From: Eubacteriaceae bacterium ES3
GTDB taxonomy: Bacteria; Bacillota; Clostridia; Eubacteriales; Eubacteriaceae
Length of the DNA: 64,000 nt
Direction: 5' to 3'
Assembly (NCBI GenBank): GCA_030586155.1
Contig: CP130741.1
Location: 1,110,680-1,174,679, forward strand
Below, in pieces: positions 17,483 to 26,678 of the stretch. The translations under genes and the position numbers were made by a program. The notes below the pieces were generated by a model. That model saw only the letters and a list, made by a program, of their open reading frames with translations. It was not told the origin of the DNA and ran no database searches. The first letter of the stretch is position 1. Each line of letters opens with the position of its first letter.

Positions 17483-18622
17483 ATGATACCATTTAATAAG
17501 CCACTATTTTTAGGAAATGAAATTGAATATATGAAAAGAGCTGCTACCGTTAATCATAAAATTGCCGGTGATGGTCCTTTTACAAAGGCCTGTACAGACT
17601 GGTTACAAAAGAAAACTGGTGCCTGCGGGGCTTTTTTGACGAGTTCTGGAACCCATGCACTGGAAATGGCAGCACTGCTGTGTAATATAAAACCTGGGGA
17701 TGAAGTAATCATGTCGGCATTTACATTTGTTTCAACGGCAAATGCCTTTGCCCTCAGAGGAGCTAAAATCATTTTCACTGATATTCGCCCAGATACAATG
17801 AATATTGATGAAAATTTGATAGAAGCAGCAATCACCAAAAATACTAGAGTGATTGTTCCTATGCATTATGGGGGAATTGCCTGTGAAATGGAAAGTATCA
17901 TGGAAGTTGCTAAAAATAATAGACTTCTAGTGGTAGAAGATGCAGCGCAAGGAATAATGGCAACATATAAAAATAAGGAGCTTGGCAGTATTGGCGATTT
18001 TGGCTGTTATAGTTTTCATGAAACAAAAAATTTCACAATGGGTGAGGGCGGAGGCCTTTTAATCAGTGAAGACTGTTTTATGAAAAAGGCTGGTATCGTC
18101 AGAGATAAAGGAACCAACCGTCAGGATTTTTTAAATCAGGAAGTTGATTTTTATTCCTGGGTGGATCTGGGGTCTTCATACCTGCCGAGCGAATTGAATG
18201 CGGCTTATCTCTATGCTCAGCTTGAAGTAGCTGAGATGATCCAAAAACAACGACTAGCTTTATGGAATAAGTATTATCAGTATTTGAAACCGCTTGAAGA
18301 TGCAGGCTACATCAATTTGCCCACAGTCCCCAGAGAAGTAACTCATAATGGACATCTCTTTTATATAAAAGTGGAAAATGTGACTGTGCGGGAGGACTTG
18401 ATTGACTGGTTGAAAAAAAATAATATTATAGCAGTTTTTCATTATGTTCCCTTGCACACAACTCCTGCAGGAAAAAAGTTTGGTGAATTTTCAGGCAATG
18501 ATATCTATACGACCAGGGAAAGTCAGAGGCTGCTTCGTCTGCCCCTTTATTACGATCTTTCAGAGACAGATCTGGTAAAAGTTTGTGAACAGATTGAAGC
18601 GTTTTTCAAATGTCGGAAATAG
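17483..18622 (+). CDS. wecE: dTDP-4-amino-4,6-dideoxygalactose transaminase (WecE/RffA family)
   Basis: A 379-residue PLP-dependent DegT/DnrJ/EryC1/StrS aminotransferase. Long stretches match Enterobacteria WecE as I recall it, for example MSAFTFVSTANAF, GAKIIFTDIRPDTMNIDE, VVEDAAQG and YSFHETKNF, where the Lys of HETKN is the PLP-binding lysine. WecE transfers an amino group from glutamate to dTDP-4-keto-6-deoxyglucose, giving dTDP-4-amino-4,6-dideoxygalactose. The ATG at 17483 matches the family N terminus MIPFN; an in-frame ATG 30 bp upstream lies inside the end of the ATPase gene. With GT2, ATP-grasp and GT39 genes in the window it may feed a surface amino-sugar modification. No rmlA/rmlB genes are seen here. 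Confidence 0.9.
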   Translation: MIPFNKPLFLGNEIEYMKRAATVNHKIAGDGPFTKACTDWLQKKTGACGAFLTSSGTHALEMAALLCNIKPGDEVIMSAFTFVSTANAFALRGAKIIFTDIRPDTMNIDENLIEAAITKNTRVIVPMHYGGIACEMESIMEVAKNNRLLVVEDAAQGIMATYKNKELGSIGDFGCYSFHETKNFTMGEGGGLLISEDCFMKKAGIVRDKGTNRQDFLNQEVDFYSWVDLGSSYLPSELNAAYLYAQLEVAEMIQKQRLALWNKYYQYLKPLEDAGYINLPTVPREVTHNGHLFYIKVENVTVREDLIDWLKKNNIIAVFHYVPLHTTPAGKKFGEFSGNDIYTTRESQRLLRLPLYYDLSETDLVKVCEQIEAFFKCRK

Positions 18623-18642
18623 GGGTACAAGATATCCCTTTT

Positions 18643-19389
18643 TTATATGGATTTTGTAAACACATAGTGGTTAGAATTTGAAAGTGAAGCTTGAAATTTA
18701 AAACCGGAGATATTAAAGGCTTTAATATCTTCTGCTTCAGTAAAATTATTTTCTGCCAAAAATCTAACCATTTCTCCCCGAGCCATTTTTACCATGGTCC
18801 CTTTTTCTTTAACTTTTCCGTTTATATCTTCACCAAAAGTACAGTTAATTAAATTGAAATTAGCCGGAAGATGTTTTGTTATGACTTTACTGTATTCCTT
18901 CGAGGCAAGGTTCAAAATAAAGTCAGTTTCTTGCATTAATTTTTCAGCCAGTTTACTACCCCAAAAGTCGTACAGGTTTTTAGCCTGAACTATAGAGAGT
19001 TTTGCCTGCATTTCCAAGCGATAAGGTGAAACCCCATCAAATGGCCGGACGATTCCGTAGAAGCCGGAAAGGATACGAAGATATTTTTCAAGGTATTCAA
19101 ATTCGGAATCAGAAAATACATGGGGTGCAATCATCTGATATTGAATTCCCTGGTAAGAAAATATTGCTGAGGTTAATTCTCCATTTGCAGGAAAGTTTTT
19201 GAGTCTTTTAAAATTTTCTTCGGCAATAGCATCACTGCATTGCCAAAGAGCCTTTAAGTCAGCATAAGACATATTTTTAAGTTTTTTAAGAAGGACTTCT
19301 GAATCTTCGTAAAAGTCAGGTCTTTGCCTGACCGCCATACTATCAAGATCAATTTTCATTTTTTTCGCTGGTGAAATAATAATGCGCAT
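18643..19389 (-). CDS. yaaA: YaaA family (DUF328) peroxide-stress protein
   Basis: A 248-residue YaaA/DUF328 protein, starting with the family hallmark MRIIISPAKKM and containing FYGIVRPFDGVSPYRLEM and the C-terminal FNISGFKF region. In E. coli YaaA lowers free iron and limits oxidative DNA damage after peroxide; it binds DNA. The ATG at 19389 is chosen over a TTG 12 bp upstream because GGGAG is then 7 bp away. Single gene converging with wecE. A role in oxygen/peroxide tolerance fits the superoxide reductase at 40003 and hemerythrin at 34752, but that link is inference. Confidence 0.92.
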   Translation of the reverse strand: MRIIISPAKKMKIDLDSMAVRQRPDFYEDSEVLLKKLKNMSYADLKALWQCSDAIAEENFKRLKNFPANGELTSAIFSYQGIQYQMIAPHVFSDSEFEYLEKYLRILSGFYGIVRPFDGVSPYRLEMQAKLSIVQAKNLYDFWGSKLAEKLMQETDFILNLASKEYSKVITKHLPANFNLINCTFGEDINGKVKEKGTMVKMARGEMVRFLAENNFTEAEDIKAFNISGFKFQASLSNSNHYVFTKSI

Positions 19390-19608
19390 AATTGCTCCCA
19401 AGTTAATTTTTAGAAATTATAACATTTCATGAGAAAAGGGTAAAGTGAAAGTAAATCAGTATTAAATAATTTCTACAGATGAGATGATTTGTGTTAAAAT
19501 TAATTAGCATATTTGGAATATCAAAAAATTGATGGATTTTATTTGGTAATGAATTGAAAACTTTAAAATTTACTGACAAAGTAGCTTATTTTAATAAGGA
19601 GGTAGGGA

Positions 19609-20160
19609 ATGTTTAATGAATTAGCGAAGTCTAGAAGAAGTATTCGGAAATTTAAAAAACAAAGTGTTGAGAGTGGTAAGATTCAGGAGCTTCTTAATGC
19701 AGCCTTGATGGCACCATCATCAAGATCACGTTGTCCTTGGGAATTTATTGTAATTGACGATCAAGACGTATTATCAAAATTGTCAACATGTCGCGAGCAC
19801 GGAGCATCGTTTTTAGAAAACGCGCCACTAGCTGTAGCTGTTATTGCTGACATTGAAAAAACCGATGTCTGGGTGGAAGATACATCGATAGCGGCAACGT
19901 ATATTCAATTAGCTGCTCATGATTTGGGATTAGGTTCATGCTGGATTCAAGTTCGCAACCGTTACTATTCAGAAACAGTCGAAACGCAGGATTTTATCAG
20001 AGAAACACTTGGTATACCAAAGGAATTTGCTGTAGAATGTATCCTGGCAGTGGGTTATGCTGATGAAGAGAAAAGTCCTCATGATGAAGCGTCGCTGCAA
20101 TGGAATAAAGTGCGCTATAACAGTTATGAGGATAAGTATAAAAGGACAGAACAGAATTAA
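19609..20160 (+). CDS. Nitroreductase-family flavoprotein
   Basis: A 183-residue nitroreductase-like protein. It begins with the family pattern ELAKSRRSIRKF and contains APSSRSRCPWEF and the C-terminal glycine-rich LAVGYADEEKSP segment. Members bind FMN and use NAD(P)H to reduce nitro compounds, quinones or other acceptors. Length and order of motifs fit the small clostridial subgroup. AAGGAGGTAGGG is a strong ribosome-binding site. Physiological substrate unknown. Confidence 0.92.
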   Translation: MFNELAKSRRSIRKFKKQSVESGKIQELLNAALMAPSSRSRCPWEFIVIDDQDVLSKLSTCREHGASFLENAPLAVAVIADIEKTDVWVEDTSIAATYIQLAAHDLGLGSCWIQVRNRYYSETVETQDFIRETLGIPKEFAVECILAVGYADEEKSPHDEASLQWNKVRYNSYEDKYKRTEQN

Positions 20161-20200
20161 ACAGGGTTAACATAATAAAGAAAAATAAAGGAGTGAAAAA

Positions 20201-20665
20201 GTGAAACGAAAAATAGCATTGATTTTATGTATTGCTTGTATTTTGATGGTCGGTTCGGGCTGCAGCCAGTTAACTGATGAAGCTAAATCAAAAATTAGCG
20301 AACTGTATTCCGCGAAAGTGGAATCAATTGGGGATAATTCAGCTGTAAAACAGCTGGTTGATGAAATTGGGCTCGGAAATATCAAAAATTATACCCTTGA
20401 ACTGCAAACCAGTCAGGAACCTTACGGACTTATTATTAACGTTGCACAGAAAGATGATTCATTAACAGAGGAGGATTTTTCTATAACGGCTATTCAACTT
20501 CTGGGGTTAATTAAAAACCTTGACTATGTACAAGTCAATAATGGTGATCAGCAGTTTGAAATGACGACAGAAGAAGCGACGTCTTTAATTAATGAAAATG
20601 TTAAAAATTTAAGTGAATCTGCGGATAAGCTTGAATCGGTTCTCAATAAATTAACGGGTAATTAA
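20201..20665 (+). CDS. Small predicted lipoprotein of unknown function
   Basis: A 154-residue protein with an N-terminal signal and lipobox MVGSGC (Cys21), then a helical and mixed soluble domain rich in Asp, Glu and Asn. I do not recognise a family. It follows the nitroreductase by 40 bp in the same direction, has GGAG upstream of a GTG start, and is followed by a strong hairpin. Probably anchored on the outside of the membrane. Confidence 0.75.
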   Translation: MKRKIALILCIACILMVGSGCSQLTDEAKSKISELYSAKVESIGDNSAVKQLVDEIGLGNIKNYTLELQTSQEPYGLIINVAQKDDSLTEEDFSITAIQLLGLIKNLDYVQVNNGDQQFEMTTEEATSLINENVKNLSESADKLESVLNKLTGN

Positions 20666-20668
20666 AAT

Positions 20669-20702
20669 AAGTTTCTGCAAATCATTTGATTTGCAGAAAC
20701 TT
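20669..20702 (+). terminator. Perfect 16-bp hairpin, transcription terminator-like
   Basis: Arms 20669-20684 and 20687-20702 are perfectly complementary with a 2-nt spacer, directly after the lipoprotein stop codon. The following bases (TTAAAATTT) give only a weak U-tract, so it may be a terminator of moderate strength, or serve both strands. Confidence 0.6.
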
Positions 20703-20746
20703 AAAATTTCTGAGAAAAATAATTAGCAAAGTGGTAGCGGCAAAGC

Positions 20747-20896
20747 TTAATCTTCAGGAAAAAAGTTTTTTATAGCATTAATATCTTGATAAGTAAACGT
20801 TTGGGTGCTGGGACAGAAATCTGGAAATTTAGATTCCATTCTTATACAATTTACAATTGCGCAATCAATACAGGACAGCTTTTTTTCTTCTGACAT
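20747..20896 (-). CDS. Mini four-cysteine protein resembling the N terminus of DUF1847
   Basis: A 49-residue ORF with ATG at 20896 and AAGGAGAATAA just before it. Cysteines are at 9, 12, 17 and 28: SCIDCAIVNC followed by FPDFCPS. This resembles the N terminus of DUF1847 metal-binding-like proteins as I recall them, which are usually around 200 residues. Here the frame closes after 49 codons, so it is either a stand-alone Cys protein or a 3'-truncated gene. No continuation is visible in the next bases on this strand in other frames. It is too short for ordinary gene callers. Confidence 0.55.
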   Translation of the reverse strand: MSEEKKLSCIDCAIVNCIRMESKFPDFCPSTQTFTYQDINAIKNFFPED

Positions 20897-20926
20897 TTAT
20901 TCTCCTTTATCGCAATTTTGTTCAGC

Positions 20927-21574
20927 TTATTTAGTCGAAACTTTTTCCCAGTCGGCGAGAAATTTCTCAATCCCCTGATCTGTAAGAGGATGTTTAAGAG
21001 AGTCCATTAGTACCTTATAGGGAATGGTTGCGATATCAGCTTGTGCCAGTGCGGCCATTTTAATGTGGTTGCGATTTCTGATACTGGCTGCGATGACCTC
21101 AGTATTATAAGCGTATTGCCTGAATATAGTCATAATTTCCCGAACGACTTCCATACCATCGGCGCCCATATCATCAATGCGACCGATAAAGGGGGAAACA
21201 TAAGCGGCTCCGGCTTTAGCAGCGGCCAAAGCCTGGGTAGCCGAAAAAACAAGGGTGACATTGACTGAAATGCCCTCTTTGCTGAGTATCGAAGTGGCTC
21301 GGATGCCTTCGGCGGTCATTGGAATTTTAATCACAATGTTGGGATGAAGTTTAGCCAGCGGACGGGCTTCTTCAACCATTTCTTCGGCTTTACTACTGAT
21401 GACTTCAGCGGAAATGGGACCATCAACAATAGCTGTAATTTCTTTTATTACTTCTTCAAAGTTTCGGCCTTCCCTGGCAATTAATGACGGATTTGTCGTC
21501 ACGCCATCGATAATACCTAATTGCGCAGCATCTTTTATTTCAGCGACATTGGCAGTATCAAGAAAATATTTCAT
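20927..21574 (-). CDS. Transaldolase, short TalC/FSA type
   Basis: A 215-residue single-domain transaldolase of the TalC / fructose-6-phosphate aldolase subfamily. It has the N-terminal MKYFLDTAN and [10 protein letters not shown] motifs, the Schiff-base lysine in IVIKIPMT, and [14 protein letters not shown]. It moves dihydroxyacetone units between sugar phosphates in the non-oxidative pentose-phosphate pathway, or cleaves fructose 6-phosphate. The ATG follows AGGAGGAGC. Transaldolase versus aldolase activity cannot be separated with certainty by eye. It is 30 bp from the mini-Cys gene, which follows it on the same strand. Confidence 0.93.
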   Translation of the reverse strand: MKYFLDTANVAEIKDAAQLGIIDGVTTNPSLIAREGRNFEEVIKEITAIVDGPISAEVISSKAEEMVEEARPLAKLHPNIVIKIPMTAEGIRATSILSKEGISVNVTLVFSATQALAAAKAGAAYVSPFIGRIDDMGADGMEVVREIMTIFRQYAYNTEVIAASIRNRNHIKMAALAQADIATIPYKVLMDSLKHPLTDQGIEKFLADWEKVSTK

Positions 21575-21703
21575 TTGCTCCTCCTGTATAGTAAAATAAT
21601 CATTTTCAAAATGTTATATACCCAAAACAATTTGGATTAATCCTGAAATATCTGTCTGATGCTGATAAAATTTCTATTAGTAAGAATTATGTCTTGATGA
21701 ATG

Positions 21704-23191
21704 TCAATTTGCCACTTTGACGATACCTTCTATTGCGGTTTTTGCCTGTTGATAAATCTGTTTGGCCTCCTGACTTGTTTGGGTTGAAAAGATTGTCAAC
21801 AGTATTTCAAAACTGCTGGTCAAAACATCATTAATAGCCTGATATTTTTGTTTCATATCGGGATCTCCTTTGGAATGGAGCATCCAGGTTTCTTTAAGAA
21901 AAGTGAAAATATAATTAGTAAGTTCTCTCATGATGGCAGCAAATTCGGCAACTTCAGGATTAAGGTAATCGGTATGGGCTTCATAGGTTGAATGATCTGA
22001 AATGTGCAGTCGTCCTTCTGCGTTAAGTAAATGATAGGATTGGCTTCCCTGAAGAATGATCATATGGTGGTATAATACATTAACTGAAGTCTCCAGATGA
22101 TCCAGGAGGTGATTTCTTTTCAGAAAGTTGAAGTTTTCCTTTAAATCAGACAGGGATGAATCCGGTTCAAACATGATAAAGCCAACACTGGGTTCGATAC
22201 CATATTTTCTAAGCAGGTCGATTGCCGCTTCATTTTCTCTTACACTGGTATATTTTTGCAGTCGCTTTAAAGATTCATTGCGTCCGCTTTCCAGGCCAAT
22301 TAAGATATCTTTTAAGCCGGCATCAACTAGAGCTTTAACAATTTCATCATCCAGATCGTTAACCCGTGCTTCAATTCCAAATTGAATATGGCGCTCATGC
22401 AAAAGACTAGCCAGTTTCAACACTCTTTTTCTTCCAGCCTGTCCGGGGCCGATGAAATTTGGATCAGTAAAATAAAAATATCGAATATCCGTTTGATTCA
22501 TCAGGCTGTCGATTTCAGCAATAATATTTTCAGGACTGCGTCCTCGCCATTTCGGACTGTTGTTGCCATAAAAGGCATTAATATAACAAAAGGTGCAGTT
22601 GCCATAACAGCCTCGACTGCCGGACAAATTGATTTCACCAAAAGAATAAGAGGCTGGGTGCCGTAGTGGAAAAGGCAGGGCATCAAGGTCTTTAATAACT
22701 TGTCCTGGATGAGTTTTAATTTCATTGCCAACTCGATAGGCCAAGCCTTCTGGCGAAAAATCTGGAAAATATTTTGCTAGATTTAAAAAAGTCAGCTCAC
22801 CCTCGCCCAGAAGACAAGCGTCAATGGCAGGGCAGGCGTTTAAAATTTCTGTGTAGGCAAAGGTTGGATAGTATCCGTAAACACAGAGGTATGAAATTCG
22901 ATATTTTTCTTTGACATTTGAAAGAAATGCATAAAGTTTCTGATTGTCTTTCCAATGATAAACCAGATGAACGCCCAGAATGGTCGGACTGTCCTGAGCA
23001 ATTTTATTTTCTATTTGAGTAAAATCCAGGCCTTCCAGATAACCGTCTATAATCGCTACCGAGATTCCATTGCTTTTGAGTATACCGCCAATGTAGCCAG
23101 TATTGAGACAGGCTGACAGTGGCGCATTGGCGATATCATTATCCCGCTCCTGAGAAAAGGAACGGGGATGTTCCATCAATAAAACTTTCAT
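21704..23191 (-). CDS. bzaE: BzaE: B12-binding radical SAM enzyme, final step to dimethylbenzimidazole
   Basis: A 495-residue cobalamin-binding radical SAM protein. An N-terminal B12-binding-like domain (about 1-150) is followed by the radical SAM domain with the CxxxCxxC cluster motif in GCYGNCTFCYINAF (about residue 195) and a C-terminal helical region. By operon position it matches BzaE, reported to convert 5-methoxy-6-methylbenzimidazole to 5,6-dimethylbenzimidazole in Eubacterium limosum. The ATG at 23191 has AGGAGG 6 bp upstream and sits one base after the bzaD stop; a longer reading frame upstream overlaps bzaD and is rejected. Last gene of the operon. Confidence 0.88.
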   Translation of the reverse strand: MKVLLMEHPRSFSQERDNDIANAPLSACLNTGYIGGILKSNGISVAIIDGYLEGLDFTQIENKIAQDSPTILGVHLVYHWKDNQKLYAFLSNVKEKYRISYLCVYGYYPTFAYTEILNACPAIDACLLGEGELTFLNLAKYFPDFSPEGLAYRVGNEIKTHPGQVIKDLDALPFPLRHPASYSFGEINLSGSRGCYGNCTFCYINAFYGNNSPKWRGRSPENIIAEIDSLMNQTDIRYFYFTDPNFIGPGQAGRKRVLKLASLLHERHIQFGIEARVNDLDDEIVKALVDAGLKDILIGLESGRNESLKRLQKYTSVRENEAAIDLLRKYGIEPSVGFIMFEPDSSLSDLKENFNFLKRNHLLDHLETSVNVLYHHMIILQGSQSYHLLNAEGRLHISDHSTYEAHTDYLNPEVAEFAAIMRELTNYIFTFLKETWMLHSKGDPDMKQKYQAINDVLTSSFEILLTIFSTQTSQEAKQIYQQAKTAIEGIVKVAN

Positions 23192-23192
23192 T

Positions 23193-24515
23193 TTAGACCT
23201 CCTGCCAGGTGAATATATTTTTTTTCTGATGATAGATTTCCAGCTCATAGCGGAGTTTATCAAAAGGACGGGGATTGAAATAGGTCGGGTATAAAAGATC
23301 GGTGTTGGTGTCAATGACCTTTTGTTCCAGGGCTTGTTGTTCAATAGCAGTGCCCGGCAGGATGCGAATATTGTTTAATACTATAGTGCCCAGTGTTTTT
23401 GAAGATTTGTGGATGGTACTGAGCTGGTCAATCAGTTCTTTGGCTTCTGCAACTGTTTCGAAAGTAGCGCCAGGAGTATTGACTAAAAAGTGGTAAACTG
23501 TCACAACTCCGCATTTAGCCAGGATACGGGCAGCTTTAAGAATATCTTCAACCTGCATATGCTTGTTAAGCTGATTGAGGCAATCCTGAGTCAGGCCATC
23601 CGGCGATAGGGAGAAACATTGGCAGCCTGAATCTGCATAAAGGCGAACATTTTCTTCAGTTAACAGATTTTCGCGAAAAAAACCGCTCCAGTGAATATCT
23701 AAATTACGGTTTAAAAGTTCCTGACAAACTGCATTAAAATGATCGACCGGCGTATTGACCACCGAATCGGTAAAATGAATCTGGAAGATGCCATAATGTT
23801 TTTTCAAGTATTCAATTTCATCGACCACATCGATGGGATTACGACAGCGCAGTTTGGCTCCTGACAGAGTGGGATAGGCACAGTAACCGCAGGTGAAATT
23901 GCAGCCGCGTTTGGTTTCAACCCCCATGCATTCAACATAATGATTGCGTTCAAGATATGCATGGGGATCCAGTAAATCGCGATCCGGTACCTTATAGTTT
24001 TGCATATCAAAGTCACCGACAGGTGGATTAATGATAATTTGACCTTCATTTCGATAACAGATTCCAGGCAGATCCGGTGGACTATTAAGGTTTTGAAGCA
24101 GCGGGATGATGTTATTTTCAGCTTCACCAACAATACCAAAATCAATTTCCGGATATTCTCTTAGCAGTTGCTTGGCAAATAGGGTAAAGCCTGTACCGCC
24201 GGCCATGATTTTGACATCAGGACATATTTTTTTGATAAAGGCTAAAGTTACGGCAAAAGAAGGGATTAATGATGACGTTTTGTTGCCAAGAGGATCGATA
24301 TTACGCAGTGAAATACAGATAAGATCAGCTGAAAAATTGGTCAGTTGTTCTTTAAGTTGACCATAGGGATCATCAGAAATATTCATGTCGAAAAGATTCA
24401 GATGATGATCGCTTTCTCTTTTTATTATTGAGGCCAGGGTAACCAGTCCAATGGGATAAACGCGTTCAATATCGATCCCCTCCATTGATAGGGCCTGGAT
24501 AAATTGTATATTCAT
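23193..24515 (-). CDS. bzaD: BzaD: B12-binding radical SAM methyltransferase of lower-ligand synthesis
   Basis: A 440-residue cobalamin-binding radical SAM protein: N-terminal B12-binding-like domain (about 1-150) and a radical SAM core with CxxxCxxC in RGCNFTCGYCAYPT (about residue 205-218). BzaD is reported to methylate C6 of 5-methoxybenzimidazole. The assignment rests on its position between bzaC and bzaE in a complete bza operon and on the domain pattern; BzaD and BzaE are similar to each other and could be swapped only if gene order differed from the known operon. ATG preceded by AAGGAG. It ends one base before the bzaE start. Confidence 0.88.
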   Translation of the reverse strand: MNIQFIQALSMEGIDIERVYPIGLVTLASIIKRESDHHLNLFDMNISDDPYGQLKEQLTNFSADLICISLRNIDPLGNKTSSLIPSFAVTLAFIKKICPDVKIMAGGTGFTLFAKQLLREYPEIDFGIVGEAENNIIPLLQNLNSPPDLPGICYRNEGQIIINPPVGDFDMQNYKVPDRDLLDPHAYLERNHYVECMGVETKRGCNFTCGYCAYPTLSGAKLRCRNPIDVVDEIEYLKKHYGIFQIHFTDSVVNTPVDHFNAVCQELLNRNLDIHWSGFFRENLLTEENVRLYADSGCQCFSLSPDGLTQDCLNQLNKHMQVEDILKAARILAKCGVVTVYHFLVNTPGATFETVAEAKELIDQLSTIHKSSKTLGTIVLNNIRILPGTAIEQQALEQKVIDTNTDLLYPTYFNPRPFDKLRYELEIYHQKKNIFTWQEV

Positions 24516-24569
24516 AGAACTCCTTTTAAGTATAATAATGTAATTGGCAAATACTGCAATTGATACTAT

Positions 24570-25604
24570 TCAAGTGGTAGAGATCTGGAATTCACAGTGT
24601 TCTTTACCAGCTAAAATTACGGCCGTATCAGTTTCCAGTGGGATGATTGGAGATGTTATCATAGAAAGTGACTGCAACTGTTCAATCACCCATGCGGCTG
24701 AAAATACTTTGCCATTGTAAGTGTTTAAGAGCATGTTGATATCAGAAAGCCGCGCCTTTATCGGATTGTGTTCCATAAAAAAGTCGTGAATCAGAAGTTG
24801 TCCATTCTGACTCAGCAAATGAGTGGTTGTTCTAAGGATATGAATGACTTCATTTTCAGAATAAGCATGAAGAATATTAGACAAGATGATCAGGTCGAAT
24901 GATCGATCAAGATCCCAGTCTTTATCAAGAATATTAGCAGCGTGTAGGTTAACGCGCGTATTTAATGAATGCCTTGAAACAAATTTATTCGTCTGTGGCA
25001 AAATTTGTTCGATGTCAATTAGGGTAGCAGTGCTATCGGGAAATTTTTCAAGAAAGGCTAAAGCCATTGCGCCCGAACCACTGCCGACATCTAAAATACG
25101 TCCACTGAAATTTTTAATAAAACTTGCACATTCATTGGCTTTAAGTTTAGCGACATTATCCATTGCCTGAACATATTGGGAACGACGGATCTCCATTTCA
25201 CTTTCGTCGACTTCCAGAAAATTAACCCTTTTTCCACATTTAAGAACAGCTAATAAAGACTGCCAGTCGGGAACCATATTTTTTCTCCAACGAATTATAT
25301 CGCCTTGATAAAGTGGTGATGATTTCAGCAGGAAGGTGCGCGAAAGTTTGCTGTTAGAAATAAAATCATCGGATTTATCAACAAGTCCTAATTCAATCAG
25401 TAAGTTCAGATAGCGAGAAAGTGCTTCACTGGAGCAGTCAAGTCTATTGGCAAGCTTTAAGATGGTTAAGCCGTCTCCAGAGTTTTCGATTGTCTCAAAC
25501 AAATTTAGCTCCAATGCTGCAAAAAGAGCTTCTGAAAGCCAATAGGAAGTGGACAGATCCTCCAGAAACTGTCCACCGTTTTTATTACTGAAGTTCGTGG
25601 CCAT
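24570..25604 (-). CDS. bzaC: BzaC: SAM-dependent O-methyltransferase for 5-hydroxybenzimidazole
   Basis: A 344-residue protein with an N-terminal winged-helix dimerisation domain and a class I methyltransferase domain (SAM site ILDVGSGSGAMALAF at about residue 175). This is the layout of plant- and antibiotic-type O-methyltransferases. In the bza pathway BzaC methylates the hydroxyl of 5-hydroxybenzimidazole to give 5-methoxybenzimidazole. The ATG at 25604 has GGAG 7 bp upstream and overlaps the end of cobT by 20 bp; a longer frame reaching 25640 lacks a ribosome-binding site. Overlap implies translational coupling. Confidence 0.9.
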   Translation of the reverse strand: MATNFSNKNGGQFLEDLSTSYWLSEALFAALELNLFETIENSGDGLTILKLANRLDCSSEALSRYLNLLIELGLVDKSDDFISNSKLSRTFLLKSSPLYQGDIIRWRKNMVPDWQSLLAVLKCGKRVNFLEVDESEMEIRRSQYVQAMDNVAKLKANECASFIKNFSGRILDVGSGSGAMALAFLEKFPDSTATLIDIEQILPQTNKFVSRHSLNTRVNLHAANILDKDWDLDRSFDLIILSNILHAYSENEVIHILRTTTHLLSQNGQLLIHDFFMEHNPIKARLSDINMLLNTYNGKVFSAAWVIEQLQSLSMITSPIIPLETDTAVILAGKEHCEFQISTT

Positions 25605-26667
25605 TGGTAACTCCAGCATCTTCAAAAGTAAGTAGTTCATTCATAATTCGGGCGGAGGACTCAACTAAATGCATGGCAACAGCTGCACCGGTACCTTCGC
25701 CCAGACGAAAATCAAGATTTAAAAGTGGTCTGAGGCCCAGGGCTGTCCACATCATCTGATGGCCGGGTTCCTGGGATTGGTGGGAGGGAATCATATAGTC
25801 AAGACTTGACGGACAAAGCCCTTTAGCGATTAAGGCCCCGGCAGTGGAAATAAAACCGTCGACGAGGACCGGCACTTTTTTGTAAGCTGCACCAAGGATT
25901 ACCCCTGCAATTCCGGCAATTTCAAAACCGCCGACCTTTGATAGAACATCGATAGGATCGTTTCGGTCTGGTGAATGCAGGTTAATCGCTTCACGGATTA
26001 CATTAATTTTGTTTAAAAGAGTCTGATTATCGATCCCGGTGCCGCGACCGGTAACTGAAGATACTGGATATTCGGCCATAACTGCCAAGATAGCTGCACT
26101 TGGAGTGGTGTTGCCAATTCCCATATCACCGGTTGCCAACAGATTAATACCTTCATCATCAATTTTCTGGATAGCCAGATTGATTCCGGCTTCAATTGCG
26201 GCAATGGCCTGTTCCCGGGTCATAGCAGGTTCCTTATGAAAATTATTTGTCCCCTTGGCGATTTTACAGTCTATGACCTGTCCCTGTTCAACTAAATCGG
26301 TCAGGTCGGCCGCAACCCCCATGTCAACGATTATCACTTTGGCGCCGGAAGCTCTGGCCAAAACATTGACACCGGCACCGCCTTTAATAAAATTGTTGAC
26401 CATTTGCGGAGTAACTTCCTGAGGAAAAGCAGAGATACCTTCATCAACTACGCCATGGTCACCAGCCATAGTAATGACCATTTTTTTGTCAACATTTGGA
26501 TGAATTGTTCTTTGAATACCAGATAGCTGTTCACCGAGAATTAGAAGCTGCCCCAGACTCCAGGGAGGAATCGCCATTTTTTCGATATGGTTGCGAGCCG
26601 CTTCTTTGTATGCTGGATCAGATGGTTCGATCTGTTCGATAACTTTCTTTAATAATATTTTATCCAT
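25585..26667 (-). CDS. cobT: CobT: nicotinate-nucleotide-dimethylbenzimidazole phosphoribosyltransferase
   Basis: A 360-residue CobT, which activates the benzimidazole base to its alpha-ribotide for attachment as the lower ligand of a cobamide. Family features include MAGDHGVVDEGISAFP, GGAGVNVLAR, ATGDMGIGNTTPSAA and, near the C terminus, RLGEGTGAA, where the Glu is the likely catalytic base. It sits inside the bza genes as in Eubacterium limosum, where base synthesis and activation are encoded together. Start ATG follows GAGGAG. Length is normal for the family. Confidence 0.96.
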   Translation of the reverse strand: MDKILLKKVIEQIEPSDPAYKEAARNHIEKMAIPPWSLGQLLILGEQLSGIQRTIHPNVDKKMVITMAGDHGVVDEGISAFPQEVTPQMVNNFIKGGAGVNVLARASGAKVIIVDMGVAADLTDLVEQGQVIDCKIAKGTNNFHKEPAMTREQAIAAIEAGINLAIQKIDDEGINLLATGDMGIGNTTPSAAILAVMAEYPVSSVTGRGTGIDNQTLLNKINVIREAINLHSPDRNDPIDVLSKVGGFEIAGIAGVILGAAYKKVPVLVDGFISTAGALIAKGLCPSSLDYMIPSHQSQEPGHQMMWTALGLRPLLNLDFRLGEGTGAAVAMHLVESSARIMNELLTFEDAGVTNGHELQ

Positions 26668-26678
26668 AATTTTTCTCC

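Noticed and set aside
23192-23344. N-terminal extension of bzaE in the open frame
   Set aside because: It overlaps bzaD coding sequence; the ATG at 23191 has a strong ribosome-binding site and matches the B12-binding domain start.
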